From: Oscillatoriales cyanobacterium
GTDB taxonomy: Bacteria; Cyanobacteriota; Cyanobacteriia; Cyanobacteriales; Laspinemataceae
Direction: 5' to 3'
NCBI GenBank assembly: GCA_011390955.1
Contig: JAABRM010000002.1
Span: 62,001-126,000, forward strand
DNA length: 64,000 nt
This document shows, one piece after another, positions 6,600-15,693 of the stretch. Position 1 is the first letter of the stretch. Every line of letters begins with the position of its first letter. The notes under the pieces are model-generated. The model was not told the origin of the DNA. It did not search any database and worked only from the letters and a program-made list of their open reading frames with translations. The position numbers and the translations under genes are program-made.

Positions 6600-9305
6600 T
6601 TAAGTCAAAATTGCCCCACCCATCAGCCGTTGATAGCGCTGGTCTAACTCCAGCTTTAACAGCGACCAGCGAGTTAAATGGGGATCTTTTTCGATCGTTT
6701 TTTCCGCCGCATCCCGCGCCAAAACCAACACATCCTGGTCTTCGGACAAACTAGCCAGGGCAAAGTCCGGTAAACCAGATTGTTTGGTGCCCAAAACTTG
6801 ACCAGGCCCGCGCAAGCGCATATCCATTTCCGCAATTAAAAAGCCATCCTGAGACTGGGCCATCACATTTAAGCGTTGTTTGGCGTCATCGGTGGCTTTA
6901 GCATGGGTCATTAACAAACAATAAGACGAGGCTGCCCCCCGACCAACCCGTCCGCGTAGCTGGTGTAGTTGAGATAGGCCAAAGCGTTCGGCATTTTCAA
7001 TCAGCATAACCGTAGCGTTGGGGATATCGACTCCCACTTCCACCACGGTGGTGGAGACTAAAATTTGGGTTTCTCTTTCCCGAAATTGATTAATCGCTGC
7101 TTCTTTTTCGGCGGAAGTCATCCGGCCATGTAGTAATCCCACTTTGAATTCTGGATAAATCACTTCCTGAAGTCGCTGATATTCTTCGATCGCCGATTTC
7201 AAGTCGATTTTTTCCGATTCTTCAATTAATGGCAACACTACATAAGCTTGTCGCCCCTGGACAATTTCTCGCCGAATCAAATCATAAGCTTCGTGGCGGT
7301 TTTTCCCTGATAGGACTGTGGTTTGAATCGCTTTGCGTCCGGGGGGCAATTCATCAATTTGGCTGACATCTAAATCCCCATGTAAGGTTAGGGCAAGAGT
7401 CCGAGGAATGGGGGTAGCGGTCATGGTCAGGACATGAGCAATTCCATCGACTCCTTTTTGTTGTAATAGCGCCCGCTGTTGCACCCCAAACCGATGTTGT
7501 TCGTCGATCGCAATCAATCCTAAGCGGTGGAAGTTTACCGAATCTTGGATCAGGGCGTGGGTTCCCACAATCACGGGTAATTCCCCGGTTTCCAGTTGAG
7601 CGTAAATTTGTTTCCTTTTGGCGGCTTTGGTGGAACCCGTGAGCAGTTCTACGGGCAAATGCAGTAAATTGAACCATTCAACGATTTTTTTATAATGTTG
7701 TTCCGCTAAGACTTCCGTGGGGGCCATGATTGCGGTTTGATAGCCGGATTGAATGGCGGCTAACATGGCGACGACGGCGACCACGGTTTTCCCAGACCCC
7801 ACATCCCCTTGAACTAAGCGGTTCATCGGTTCGGGTTTTGCTAAGTCGCCGAAAATCTCGTTGATGACTCGCTGTTGGGCTTTGGTGAGTTTAAAGGGCA
7901 GCAGCCGATAAAATTTGTCAATCAATTCCCCTTTGGGTTCTAAGATGCCGGTGGTGGCCGATTGTTTGGCCGCTTGACGGCGGTTGAGTAGTCCCAGTTG
8001 GAGATAGAAGAATTCATCAAAGACCAAACGGCGCCGGGCTTCCGTAAGGATATGGCGATCGGGGGGAAAATGGATGTTGGCGATCGCTTCTGGTAAATCG
8101 ATTAACCCGTACTTTTTCTTCAGCCAGGGGGGTAAGGGGTCTTGTAAAAGTTCCGCCATGGGCAAAATTTTCAGCGCCGCCCGCCGCACTACATCAGCGG
8201 TGACTCCCTCGGTGAGAGCATAAACTGGGACGACTCGACCAACGGTGGTGGAGTCCAATTCCCCACCGATCCGATCCAGCACTTCCAATTGGGGATTATC
8301 TAGGGTGGTGCCATATTTACTTTTTTTCACTAGGCCCGAAGCGGCTACCATTGCCCCAACGGGGTAAAGCTGTTTTTGTTGTTCTTGCCAGCCACGAGAA
8401 CTCATCCGACCGGCAAAAAAACGACTCAGTTTAATTTCCCCAGTCTGGTCTTTAAGCACAATGTCCAGGATGCTTAATTTTTTATTCCGAGGACTGGTAA
8501 AACAATTACACCGTTTCACCCTACCCAAAATCGTCACGGTTTCACCGGCTTCTAATTCTTCGATCGGCACTTGACGGGCGTAGTCAATATGATCCCTTGG
8601 GTAATAAAATAGGAGGTCGCGCACCGTATAAAGTCCCAATCTGGCAAGGCGATCGCCGGTTTTGTCTCCCAGTCCCGGCACCGAAATCAATCCTTGATCC
8701 AGAGAAATGAGGCGCGAACTCTTGGCGGCGGATTTTTGCCCGGACTGGGTTAATTGCCCGCCATTATACGTCGGATTAGACGCCACCATATTTTGATTTT
8801 TATCTAGATTTTTATTTTGATTTTTATCTAGATTTTTATCTAGATTTTTCTGAGAAGTTTTATCGGGATTTTTATCTAGATTTTTATCGGGATTCTTATC
8901 TAGATTTTTACTGCCGTTTAATCTCACGAATTGATGGGAACTTTTCGATGCCTTAGATGCATGATTTTCTGCCCCAGAATTCCCCTGGTGCGATCGCTCC
9001 TGGTTATATTTTGAATCTGGTTGACAAGTGAGCGATTGCTGCATTTGTAACAAAAACATTTGTGTTTGGGCAATTAAGGTTTTTCGCTGTTCATAATTTA
9101 ACTTAGGATAGGCAGCAAACTGACTGGCTAAACTATGCCATATTTGGCGATCGGCAGCCCCCAATCCCGCTGGACTATCTTTTAAACTCAAATGCAAAAA
9201 CTCGCTAAAACGGTACTGATGACCCATCAAGTCTTGAAAGCCTTTTTCCGCTTCAATGGACAAGGCTTTTTGTAATCTAATCCAATCTGGTAATTCTGTA
9301 ATCAC
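6600..9305 (-). CDS. recG: ATP-dependent DNA helicase RecG
   Basis: 901 residues, longer than the roughly 690 of E. coli RecG because of an N-terminal extension typical of cyanobacteria and plants. The wedge (OB) region begins at LISVPGLGDKTGDRLARLGL. The helicase core has Walker A GDVGSGKT near 500, the DEQH box near 602 with HRFGVQQR, TMTATPIPRTLA, and the C-terminal domain QLRGRVGRG with GQVLGTKQSG. RecG remodels stalled forks and Holliday junctions. At about residues 133-170 the extension holds a tetrapeptide repeat of the type NLDK/NPDK, encoded by a 12-bp minisatellite (8794-8907). The next gene upstream ends eleven bases before the RecG start, so the two are probably co-transcribed. 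Confidence 0.95.
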   Translation of the reverse strand: MITELPDWIRLQKALSIEAEKGFQDLMGHQYRFSEFLHLSLKDSPAGLGAADRQIWHSLASQFAAYPKLNYEQRKTLIAQTQMFLLQMQQSLTCQPDSKYNQERSHQGNSGAENHASKASKSSHQFVRLNGSKNLDKNPDKNLDKNPDKTSQKNLDKNLDKNQNKNLDKNQNMVASNPTYNGGQLTQSGQKSAAKSSRLISLDQGLISVPGLGDKTGDRLARLGLYTVRDLLFYYPRDHIDYARQVPIEELEAGETVTILGRVKRCNCFTSPRNKKLSILDIVLKDQTGEIKLSRFFAGRMSSRGWQEQQKQLYPVGAMVAASGLVKKSKYGTTLDNPQLEVLDRIGGELDSTTVGRVVPVYALTEGVTADVVRRAALKILPMAELLQDPLPPWLKKKYGLIDLPEAIANIHFPPDRHILTEARRRLVFDEFFYLQLGLLNRRQAAKQSATTGILEPKGELIDKFYRLLPFKLTKAQQRVINEIFGDLAKPEPMNRLVQGDVGSGKTVVAVVAMLAAIQSGYQTAIMAPTEVLAEQHYKKIVEWFNLLHLPVELLTGSTKAAKRKQIYAQLETGELPVIVGTHALIQDSVNFHRLGLIAIDEQHRFGVQQRALLQQKGVDGIAHVLTMTATPIPRTLALTLHGDLDVSQIDELPPGRKAIQTTVLSGKNRHEAYDLIRREIVQGRQAYVVLPLIEESEKIDLKSAIEEYQRLQEVIYPEFKVGLLHGRMTSAEKEAAINQFRERETQILVSTTVVEVGVDIPNATVMLIENAERFGLSQLHQLRGRVGRGAASSYCLLMTHAKATDDAKQRLNVMAQSQDGFLIAEMDMRLRGPGQVLGTKQSGLPDFALASLSEDQDVLVLARDAAEKTIEKDPHLTRWSLLKLELDQRYQRLMGGAILT
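8794..8907. repeat. 12-bp minisatellite inside recG
   Basis: The unit TTTTTATCTAGA and variants repeat about nine times, in frame. On the coding strand they give the tetrapeptide Asn-Leu/Pro-Asp-Lys. The repeat lies in the variable N-terminal linker, ahead of the conserved helicase. Confidence 0.9.
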
Positions 9306-9315
9306 GGCTTATCCC

Positions 9316-10386
9316 CTAATCTTCAAACCAACTCGATCTCCAAGCATCTTCTGCTTCGGCAATCATGCGCTCTTGTTGTTTCTTTTCATACTCCTTTAAA
9401 AGATTATCTAACCGATGAGAAAGTTCGCGGATTTGATTGCGTCTGGCCATCAATAACGGATCGGCAAATTCAATATCAGACAAACGCAAATATATTTTTA
9501 AAAGACTCATCGTTTCTAGGGATTTCTGTTCTCGACTCCTGGGCTTTCCCGATTCAGAATCATCGCCAATTTCTATAGTGACATTGGCCAAATTGGGCAA
9601 GTTTCCCGTTGGTTCAGGAAACCGAGAATTTTTCAACCCAATTCCTAACAAAATATCTGGTATTTCCGGTAAATTTTTCGGTAAAATTTTATACGATTGT
9701 AAATCTTTATTCGTCTTCCGGGAAACCGTTCTTAAAATTTCTTGAATCCCTTGTTCTAAGGTTTTATGCCACTGAGAAACGCGGTGGGGAGTTTTTAACA
9801 ATACACCAGCTTCGAGAGGTTCTACCCCTGGGAGGTTTAAACTTAAAGTCCTTGGGTCTATTTCTTTCTCTGCCTCTAGTTCTGCCTCTGACTCAGTTTC
9901 ATCTAAAAAGTCTTCTAAATAATCTAAATCATCTTCTAAATCATCGTCTATGTCATCGTCTAAATCATCGTCTAAATCATCGTCTAAATCATCGTCTAAA
10001 TCATCTTCTAAATCATCTTCTAAATCATCTTCCATGTCATCGAGTTCGATTCTATTCGCTAAATCAGCTTGGAATCTTAAAGTTAAATTAAGTAAAATCG
10101 ACAAATCCCGAATGGCATTCAGAGCATTTTGCCGAATTGCTGATTGTAACTCCTGTCTTTCTTTAAAAGATAAACTTAAAAAAGCTTCGGGATATCCTTG
10201 AGTACATAGATAATAACTGGCTAAAATTAGTTGTTTTTTAACCGCCGATCCCAAACATTTTAAGTAATTCAAGAAAGTATGTTGCAATTCATTGGCTAAA
10301 GCTTGTGAAGATTGTTCGATCGCAGCTAATTGTTTCTCAACTTGTTTAAGGCTATTGGACATATTTTCCCGGTTTTTTTTCGACAT
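9316..10386 (-). CDS. Hypothetical protein with Asp/Leu tetrapeptide repeat
   Basis: 356 residues with no membrane segment. The first 110 residues are helical (for example LKQVEKQLAAIEQSSQALAN). A strongly acidic tract of DDLD/DDLE units follows at about 117-156, encoded by the 12-bp array at 9926-10035, and then a mixed C-terminal half ending in coiled-coil-like RRNQIRELSHRLDNLLKEYE. I do not recognise a family. It is placed between tsf and recG on the same strand, eleven bases from recG, so it may share that transcript. Two ATGs (residues 1 and 9) could serve as start. Confidence 0.75.
   Translation of the reverse strand: MSKKNRENMSNSLKQVEKQLAAIEQSSQALANELQHTFLNYLKCLGSAVKKQLILASYYLCTQGYPEAFLSLSFKERQELQSAIRQNALNAIRDLSILLNLTLRFQADLANRIELDDMEDDLEDDLEDDLDDDLDDDLDDDLDDDIDDDLEDDLDYLEDFLDETESEAELEAEKEIDPRTLSLNLPGVEPLEAGVLLKTPHRVSQWHKTLEQGIQEILRTVSRKTNKDLQSYKILPKNLPEIPDILLGIGLKNSRFPEPTGNLPNLANVTIEIGDDSESGKPRSREQKSLETMSLLKIYLRLSDIEFADPLLMARRNQIRELSHRLDNLLKEYEKKQQERMIAEAEDAWRSSWFED
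9926..10035. repeat. 12-bp minisatellite (TCATCGTCTAAA) in the acidic protein
   Basis: About nine in-frame copies of TCATCGTCTAAA, TCATCTTCTAAA and similar. Translated on the minus strand they give LDDD and LEDD units. The copies near the centre are identical, which points to recent slippage. Confidence 0.92.
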
Positions 10387-10413
10387 TTAAAGAATTTAAT
10401 CACCGAAAAAGTA

Positions 10414-10454
10414 AAAGGTAAAAGAAACAGAAATCCTGCTTTTCTTTTACCTTT
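10414..10454 (-). terminator. Probable terminator downstream of tsf
   Basis: The arms AAAGGTAAAAGAAA (10414-10427) and TTTCTTTTACCTTT (10441-10454) are perfect 14-bp complements around a 13-base loop. Read on the minus strand the hairpin is followed by TTACTTTTTC. It lies 29 bases beyond the tsf stop. It is weak in GC, but its position suits a terminator for rpsB-tsf. Confidence 0.6.
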
Positions 10455-10482
10455 CATCGCTTAAATCATTACCCTGATGGGG

Positions 10483-11145
10483 TTATTTATTTCCACCTGT
10501 TTGAGCGGCCACTTCCTCCGCAAAGTTTTTCTCTTCTTTCTCAATGCCTTCACCCAAGACAAAGCGGACAAACCGACGGACTTGGATATTTTCACCGAGT
10601 TGAGCAATGCTTTCTTTGACCAGTTCTTCTACAGTTTTATTCTGATCCCGAATATAGGGCTGATCCATTAAAGACAATTCTTTCAGGCGCTTTTCAATGC
10701 GACCTTGAACAATTTTTTCTTTAATATTTTCCGGTTTGCCACCCAGGTCATCCCGACCCATTTCGATGTCTTTTTCTTTCTGGGCGATCGCTTCGGGAAT
10801 GTCCGCAACTTTGACATATTCCACATTCGGGCAAGCGGCAACTTGCATCGCAACATTGCGTACTAGGGCGTGGAACTCTTCCCGACGAGCAACGAAATCA
10901 GTTTCGCAGTTCACTTCCACTAAAACCCCAATGCGTCCCCCAGTGTGGATATAACTGTCTACAAGACCTTCGGCAGCTACCCGTCCGGCTTTTTTGTCTG
11001 CGGAAGTGATGCCTTTTTGTCGCAGCCATTCTGCCGCTTTCGCGGGATCGCCGTTATTTTCTTTAAGAGCTTTCTTGCAGTCCATCATGCCTGCGCCGGT
11101 TTTTTCGCGCAGTTCTTTTACTGCCTGTGCAGATATTTCCGCCAT
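10483..11145 (-). CDS. tsf: Translation elongation factor Ts
   Basis: 220 residues, the short EF-Ts of cyanobacteria. It starts [20 protein letters not shown], the classical N-terminal domain with MMDCKKAL. The core motif ETDFVAR follows near residue 80, and the end has [15 protein letters not shown] and [16 protein letters not shown]-Ts exchanges GDP for GTP on EF-Tu. It lies 129 bases downstream of rpsB on the same strand, the usual rpsB-tsf operon. Confidence 0.97.
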   Translation of the reverse strand: MAEISAQAVKELREKTGAGMMDCKKALKENNGDPAKAAEWLRQKGITSADKKAGRVAAEGLVDSYIHTGGRIGVLVEVNCETDFVARREEFHALVRNVAMQVAACPNVEYVKVADIPEAIAQKEKDIEMGRDDLGGKPENIKEKIVQGRIEKRLKELSLMDQPYIRDQNKTVEELVKESIAQLGENIQVRRFVRFVLGEGIEKEEKNFAEEVAAQTGGNK

Positions 11146-11274
11146 GTTGCCTTATTTTAGAAATTTATGGTTAGTTTGAACAGGGAAAATTGACGACTGA
11201 TTTAATATTTTATCTCGTTAAACCAGTCAGTCAATGGTTAACTTATTAGTTAATTCATTTCCAGTGAAAATGAA

Positions 11275-12072
11275 TTAATTTTCACCAGATTCATCGGATT
11301 CATCATCAGAATATTCAGACGAATCGTAATCATCTTCATACTCGTCTTCGTAGTCGTCTTCGTACTCATCATACTCTACTTGAGGAGCATCTCCGTGACG
11401 ACCTTCGTAAATAGCATCAGCTAATTTACCCACAATTAATTTAATGGAGCGAATTGCATCATCATTTGCCGGAATATGAATATCCGCCAAGTCTGGGTCG
11501 CAATTGGTGTCCAGCAGCGCCACAATGGGAATATCTAATTTTTGGCATTCGAGTACGGCGTTGTATTCCCGACGTTGATCCACGATCACTACGATATCGG
11601 GGATTTTCCGCATATTCTTGATGCCGCCCAGATATTTTTGCAGTTTAGTTTTTTCCCGGCGCAGCATAGAAGCTTCTTTTTTGGGCCGCCGATCTAAGGC
11701 CCCGGTGTCTTCTAAGCTTTCTAATTCTTTGAGGCGCTGGGCACGGCGTTTGATGGTTTCCCAGTTGGTGAGCATTCCCCCCAACCACCGTTGGTTCACA
11801 TAGTAGGAACCGCAACGGTTGGCTTCCGCTGCCACAATTCCTGCGGCTTGGCGTTTGGTGCCCACAAATAAAACTTTTTGGCCTTTTTCCGACGCATTCC
11901 GCATATATTCATAGGCTTCTTCCATTAACTCGGCAGTTTGCACCAAGTCAATGATATGCACTCCATTGCGATCGGTAAAAATATAAGGAGCCATTTTGGG
12001 GTTCCAGCGTCGGGTCTGGTGCCCAAAGTGTACCCCTGACTCTAGCATTTCGGCTAATGATACAACTGGCAT
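11275..12072 (-). CDS. rpsB: 30S ribosomal protein S2
   Basis: The start is set at the ATG whose complement is 12070-12072 ([19 protein letters not shown]), because GAGGAG lies just upstream; the frame stays open twelve codons further without support. That gives 265 residues. S2 motifs: [29 protein letters not shown] and [18 protein letters not shown]. After the usual end there is an acidic tail of YEDD/YEDE units (11322-11375), a 12-bp minisatellite in frame, finishing in DESGEN. S2 binds the 30S head/platform; the tail is not part of the core fold. First gene of rpsB-tsf. Confidence 0.96.
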   Translation of the reverse strand: MPVVSLAEMLESGVHFGHQTRRWNPKMAPYIFTDRNGVHIIDLVQTAELMEEAYEYMRNASEKGQKVLFVGTKRQAAGIVAAEANRCGSYYVNQRWLGGMLTNWETIKRRAQRLKELESLEDTGALDRRPKKEASMLRREKTKLQKYLGGIKNMRKIPDIVVIVDQRREYNAVLECQKLDIPIVALLDTNCDPDLADIHIPANDDAIRSIKLIVGKLADAIYEGRHGDAPQVEYDEYEDDYEDEYEDDYDSSEYSDDESDESGEN

Positions 12073-12108
12073 GATCTTTGATTCTCCTCGTTCGGGTTTA
12101 TCCTCCAT

Positions 12109-12311
12109 CTGGGCGGATTTTCAAAATACTTCAGAATACTTCAAAACACTTCAAAATATTGATGAGTATTGAAAACACCCGAAACCCCAGATGTGCGATT
12201 TTTCACAACTTAACTAGGGTAGCACAAGATCATTAAAATTTTCGACTATTTTCCCAAAACTGCCAAAATTCTCCAAGGTTTAATCTCAAAAGTTTAATCC
12301 TGGATTGGTAA
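12109..12311. promoter_or_regulatory. rpsB upstream region
   Basis: About 200 bases between rpsB and the downstream end of the GT2 gene. It holds three near-repeats of CAAAAYACTTCA at 12122-12155. The rpsB-tsf promoter must lie here, but I could not fix -10 or -35 boxes. Confidence 0.4.
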
Positions 12312-13280
12312 TTAGTAATTGGGCGGATTTTGGGGCGGGGCTAATTCCGCATAAGCTTGATAAACCGCTTTGACGTTGTACCAGTTGAGAAATATGCGGG
12401 CAATTTCTAAGGCAAGTTGGGATTTTCCTCGGTTAATCATCCATTGTAAAAAACCAGATAAGGTGCGTTCGTTGACCATTCCCCCTAGGGAAAGGGTGCC
12501 CCAAAGAATGCGGTGCAACCAAGTCATTTGAATCATTAAACGGACTTCCCAAGTGGGATGTTTTTGGTAAAATATTACGCCCATTTTGCCTCGTTGAATT
12601 TCTCGGTCAATTAATCGGGGAATTTGGTCTAAGGCAAATGGGGGATGCCAGTGATAACCCACTGCTTCGGGGCATTTAATTAGTTTTAATCCGATTTTTT
12701 TCAGCCGGACTCCTAGTTCTAAGTCTTCCCAACCATAGAGGGAAAAAGTCTGGTCAAATAACCCCGCTTGTTCTAACCAATTTTTCGCGATCGCGACATT
12801 TCCCGTCGCAAAATAAGCGGCAGAAAAATCGGTGATTTTATAAGGTTCGCTGGTGGGATTTTCCAAGTTACAAGTATCGATCACTGCCCCATAGGTAAAG
12901 ATGCGCGAATGGCCGATTTTTTCCTGGGCTTGTTGTAATGCCGTAGCATGGGCAAGGAGAAAGTTTTCGGTGACGACTAAATCACTATCGATAAAAATAA
13001 TTGTATCCCCTTGGGCGGATTTAATCCCTAAATTTCTCGCTGCCGCTGGGCCTAAATGGGGTTGTTCTAACCAGCGGAGGTGAGGCAATTCTTCAGCGTG
13101 CGATCGCAGCCATTGAATTGTATCATCGGTCGAACCGTCATCAACAACGATGATTTCATAGCCGGAAATTGGAGAATTTATGGGGCGATTTGGGGGAATA
13201 TTTTGCTGTTCTAAGGCTTTGAGGCACTTTGACAGAATCGGCAAACGATTGTAAGTAGGAATAATAATGGTAAAAAACAC
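12312..13280 (-). CDS. Family 2 glycosyltransferase
   Basis: A GT-A-fold transferase. It begins VFFTIIIPTYNRLPILSKCL, with the nucleotide-binding strand YEIIVVDDGSTDDT, the metal-binding FIDSDLVV (DSD replaces DxD), and YGWEDLELGVRLKK, the ED motif of the galactosyltransferase-like C-terminal part. It transfers a sugar from a nucleotide donor; donor and acceptor are unknown. The frame is open to an ATG at 13370, but that ATG lies inside a dispersed repeat (TGTCATTCCCGCG), so I prefer the GTG at 13280, giving 322 residues. It is not in an obvious polysaccharide operon. Confidence 0.85.
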   Translation of the reverse strand: MFFTIIIPTYNRLPILSKCLKALEQQNIPPNRPINSPISGYEIIVVDDGSTDDTIQWLRSHAEELPHLRWLEQPHLGPAAARNLGIKSAQGDTIIFIDSDLVVTENFLLAHATALQQAQEKIGHSRIFTYGAVIDTCNLENPTSEPYKITDFSAAYFATGNVAIAKNWLEQAGLFDQTFSLYGWEDLELGVRLKKIGLKLIKCPEAVGYHWHPPFALDQIPRLIDREIQRGKMGVIFYQKHPTWEVRLMIQMTWLHRILWGTLSLGGMVNERTLSGFLQWMINRGKSQLALEIARIFLNWYNVKAVYQAYAELAPPQNPPNY

Positions 13281-13365
13281 GGTTGACTCTATAGCAAATT
13301 GGGGACTTATAGTTATTTTACCCGAAATATAGGGATTGTCATAGTTATGAAGTACAAAAAAATTT

Positions 13366-13395
13366 GTCATTCCCGCGTTAGGCGGGAATCCAGCT
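13366..13395. repeat. Short dispersed hairpin, CATTCCCGC type
   Basis: TCATTCCCGCG and GCGGGAATCC form an imperfect inverted repeat. The same hairpin stands alone at 24346-24375 and forms the interior of the MITE copies at 16554, 24169 and 24931. Confidence 0.75.
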
Positions 13396-13399
13396 TTTC

Positions 13400-13471
13400 G
13401 TAGGGTGTGTTAGGCGGCACAAATTAACAAATTTAACCAAAATGTGATTAACCCCGCCGCCGTAACGCACC
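13400..13471. repeat. 70-bp imperfect inverted repeat, family A copy 1
   Basis: It begins GTAGGGTGTGTTAGGCGG and ends CCGCCGTAACGCACC, so the ends are imperfect reverse complements. Eleven copies lie in the window: 13400, 14503, 15381, 15580, 16392, 20270, 20359, 20463, 20567, 38537 and 39105. It encodes nothing and behaves like a small non-autonomous element. Confidence 0.9.
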
Positions 13472-13490
13472 ATTTTTTCGATTGTTTGGT

Positions 13491-13596
13491 GCTATAATAT
13501 AGTATAAAATATTATAGCATAATATTTTATTAAACCACAGAGACACAGAGGACACAGATAATTGTTATTTTATGCATTTCTTTGTGTTTTTGTGGT
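13491..13596. repeat. AT-rich linker plus inverted repeat family B copy 1
   Basis: An AT-rich segment (TATAATATAGTATAAA type, 13491-13533) is followed by ACCACAGAGACACAGAGG (from 13534), which is mirrored by TTTGTGTTTTTGTGGT (to 13596). The A, AT-rich and B order is repeated at 16392-16746. At 13522-13566 this copy shows the uninterrupted site into which a MITE has inserted in the other copy. Confidence 0.8.
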
Positions 13597-13862
13597 AAAA
13601 AGATAGTAGGTCGCGATTTATCCTCAATTAGTCAAGGGGAAGGCTACCAACATTTATTTGATTTACATTTTCAGATTAATAAATCACGATCGGGCGAAGC
13701 ATGACCGGATTCAGATTAATATTTTCAACAATAATTTGTCTGCGGTCATGCTTCGCCCCTACAAAAATTTGTGGTAGATTCAATAGAAAATTGCTGTAAT
13801 ACTTTAAATATATTATACTTTAAGTGTAAAATAGTCTTTTATTCTCTAATATCTGGGGCATA
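13597..13862. other. Intergenic region with another short inverted repeat
   Basis: GATCGGGCGAAGCATGACCG (13689-13708) and CGGTCATGCTTCGCCCCTAC (13743-13762) are inverted partners, the ends of a further small repeat. The 3' part is AT-rich and leads into the next gene. Confidence 0.6.
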
Positions 13863-14207
13863 ATGGCCAAATTACCAGACCAAACTTTAACGACTATCTT
13901 TTACTTGCAGCGACGATTAGTAGAATTGATTGACGAAGCCAAAGCCGCTGAGTTTGCTATATTTGAACGGTTTGGCGAGAATGAGGCAACCCTGCCAGAA
14001 TTAGATCAGATGCAAAGCAGCGTCGAAAGACTGAGAATGCCTTATTTGCGTCTGCATACCCTGGCGCTGGGGATAGCTGAATACCAGCCAATAGCAACCG
14101 ATGCTATGCTGAATTTATTGGCTCACACTATTGAGCAGACTGAGGCATTAATCGCTGCTGTAGAGGCAAGCATTTCTGAAACTAAACAAAATTGGAATCT
14201 GCCATGA
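13863..14207 (+). CDS. Hypothetical protein, first of a coupled pair
   Basis: 114 residues, largely alpha-helical: TIFYLQRRLVELIDEAKAAE, then ELDQMQSSVERLRMPYLRLH and NLLAHTIEQTEALIAAVEAS. No catalytic motif was seen. Its stop codon overlaps the start of the following gene (ATGA at 14204-14207), so the two are translationally coupled. The size, coupling and island setting recall a toxin-antitoxin or small regulatory pair, but neither protein is recognised. Confidence 0.65.
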   Translation: MAKLPDQTLTTIFYLQRRLVELIDEAKAAEFAIFERFGENEATLPELDQMQSSVERLRMPYLRLHTLALGIAEYQPIATDAMLNLLAHTIEQTEALIAAVEASISETKQNWNLP

Positions 14208-14401
14208 ATCAACAAATACCCGACCCCAAAATCAGAGAGCAAAGTGTCGCTAGGTGGCGCGAAGTTAACCAACAAATCGATTTGCTCACACTTCAGCTTG
14301 ATGAATTAATTGCGATCGTAGAAACTGGTCTGCGAGAGCAACGTTTGGCTAGACTTCAAGCTAAAAGTAAAAGTTCAACCGCAGAGACGATTAAAGGGTG
14401 A
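14204..14401 (+). CDS. Small hypothetical protein, second of a coupled pair
   Basis: 65 residues starting at ATG 14204, which overlaps the upstream stop codon. Sequence features: MNQQIPDPKIREQSVARWR followed by a heptad-like stretch QQIDLLTLQLDELIAIVE, suggesting a coiled coil that could pair with the upstream helical protein. No family recognised. Confidence 0.6.
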   Translation: MNQQIPDPKIREQSVARWREVNQQIDLLTLQLDELIAIVETGLREQRLARLQAKSKSSTAETIKG

Positions 14402-14669
14402 CAAAGATTCGCCCCAACCCTCCTTAAAAACCTCACTTGGCTTTTTTTGTGCCGATCTTTCTCCGTGTTTCCCTGTGTCTCTGTGGTAAAAAAATATTGT
14501 TTGGTGCGTTACGGCGCTGAATTAAAGTTAACTATTTCAGGCAAAAATCACTCCAGCGCCTAACACACCCTACGGCGATTATTTCATCGGTGTAAATAAT
14601 CCCAGGGAACAGATAATTTGCGAGGACTGAACGGCGGCATCTTGGTTAATTAAACAGAGGCGATCGCTT
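14402..14669. repeat. Repeat-filled gap: half B copy and family A copy 2
   Basis: A half copy of family B (TGTGTCTCTGTGGT) lies at about 14472-14487, and family A copy 2 (GGTGCGTTACGGCGCTG to TAACACACCCTAC) at 14503-14573. The segment ATTATTTCATCGGTGTAAAT with the DNA after it (14579-14660) closely matches 20643-20720, the 3' end of the helicase gene, so it is a duplicated fragment of that gene's end. Confidence 0.75.
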
Positions 14670-15017
14670 TTAAAAAGGCAAATGTTCGATCGCATTTAGC
14701 CATTCATCCAGTTCAGATCCTTGAGCAATTATCTCTAAATCTCTAACATACTGTCCAATTGTTCCTCCCATTTGATGTCCAAAAATCAAACCAGCAAATT
14801 CTCGACCTTGACGTTGCCAATTTTCAGCGAGGGCTTTAAAGCGAATATCTTGGGTAAAAATAACTCTACCAAGTGTTCTAACTCGTTCCAGTAATTCTTC
14901 ATCGGTTAATGTCGCTGATTCATCATCGATCGCCGTTAAAACATCAACCCCACGACGACGCAACCGATCGGTAATTGCCTGGGGAACATGAACGTCCATA
15001 TAAAGTTTTAGAGACAT
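14670..15017 (-). CDS. DUF5615-type PIN-like toxin
   Basis: 115 residues starting MSLKLYMDVHVPQAITDRL. Acidic PIN-like positions are Asp8, the TAIDDES cluster near 40, and FTQDIRF near 77. Small proteins of this type are partners of DUF433 proteins and are predicted RNases. The upstream DUF433 gene ends one base before this start, so the pair is one transcript. Activity has not been shown for this pair. Confidence 0.8.
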   Translation of the reverse strand: MSLKLYMDVHVPQAITDRLRRRGVDVLTAIDDESATLTDEELLERVRTLGRVIFTQDIRFKALAENWQRQGREFAGLIFGHQMGGTIGQYVRDLEIIAQGSELDEWLNAIEHLPF

Positions 15018-15332
15018 TTATCGTAATCCTTTGGCTTGTAACCGAACAAAAAAGGGCGATCGGGGCAACTGGGATTTTGCTTGTTCTGCTTGTTCCCATT
15101 CGGTGCGAATTTCTTGGTTAATTTCTTCTTGATGATCGAAATAATAGGTCATTGCTGCATGAGCTTCTGATAATTTTAAATATGGATGTTGACGGCAAAT
15201 TTCCTCAACTGACCATCCATAAGCTAGGTAGTCCATGACAATTTGAGCTACACGCACGCGGGGAATTCTTTGCAATTTGGCGGGTTCGCCAGAAACTTTC
15301 TCAATATGAGGATAAGTTACAGTAGAGGTCAT
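15018..15332 (-). CDS. DUF433 antitoxin-type protein
   Basis: 104 residues. The DUF433 helix-turn-helix is visible in RIPRVRVAQIVMDYLAYGWS followed by VEEICRQHPYLKLSEAHAAM (about residues 22-61). The tail is charged and probably wraps the toxin. It directly precedes the DUF5615 gene. It should bind DNA as well as neutralise the partner, by analogy with other VapB-like proteins. Confidence 0.82.
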   Translation of the reverse strand: MTSTVTYPHIEKVSGEPAKLQRIPRVRVAQIVMDYLAYGWSVEEICRQHPYLKLSEAHAAMTYYFDHQEEINQEIRTEWEQAEQAKSQLPRSPFFVRLQAKGLR

Positions 15333-15693
15333 AGGATTTTCTCAATACCTTTGTGTCTTTGTGGTAAAAAAATATTGCTTGGCGCGTCTAGGCGCTGAAT
15401 TAAGATTGATTGTTTGAGGCAAAAATCACTCCAGCGCCTAACACACCCTACTATAATATAGTATAAATTATTATAGCATAATATTTTAGTAAACCACAGA
15501 GACACAGAGGACACAGATAATTGTTGTTTTCTGCATTTCTTTGTGTTTCTTTGTGTCTCTGTGGTAAAAAATATTGCTTGGTGCGTCTAGGCGCTGAATT
15601 AAGATTAATTGTTTGAGGCAAAAATCACTCCAGTGCCTAACACACCCTACTTTTCTTTCTTTGTGTCTCCTTCTGGTGAATCCAAAAACAATA
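15333..15693. repeat. Gap made of family A copies 3 and 4 and family B copy 2
   Basis: Family A copies lie at 15381-15451 and 15580-15650, both with GGYGCGTCTAGGCGCTG at the left end. Between them are the AT-rich linker and a complete family B element (15493-15565, ACCACAGAGACACAG to CTGTGTCTC mirrored). The B copy is intact and shows the empty site GACACAGATAATTGTT. Confidence 0.85.

Noticed and set aside
6336-6754. Overlapping open frames across the TTGGTTG satellite
   Set aside because: The products are low-complexity (LLVVGCW, PTTNNQQ) in several frames on both strands, as expected from a 7-bp repeat with no stop codon.
13281-13370. 30-codon upstream extension of the GT2 gene
   Set aside because: The ATG at 13370 belongs to the dispersed CATTCCCGC hairpin, so the extension probably arose by insertion.
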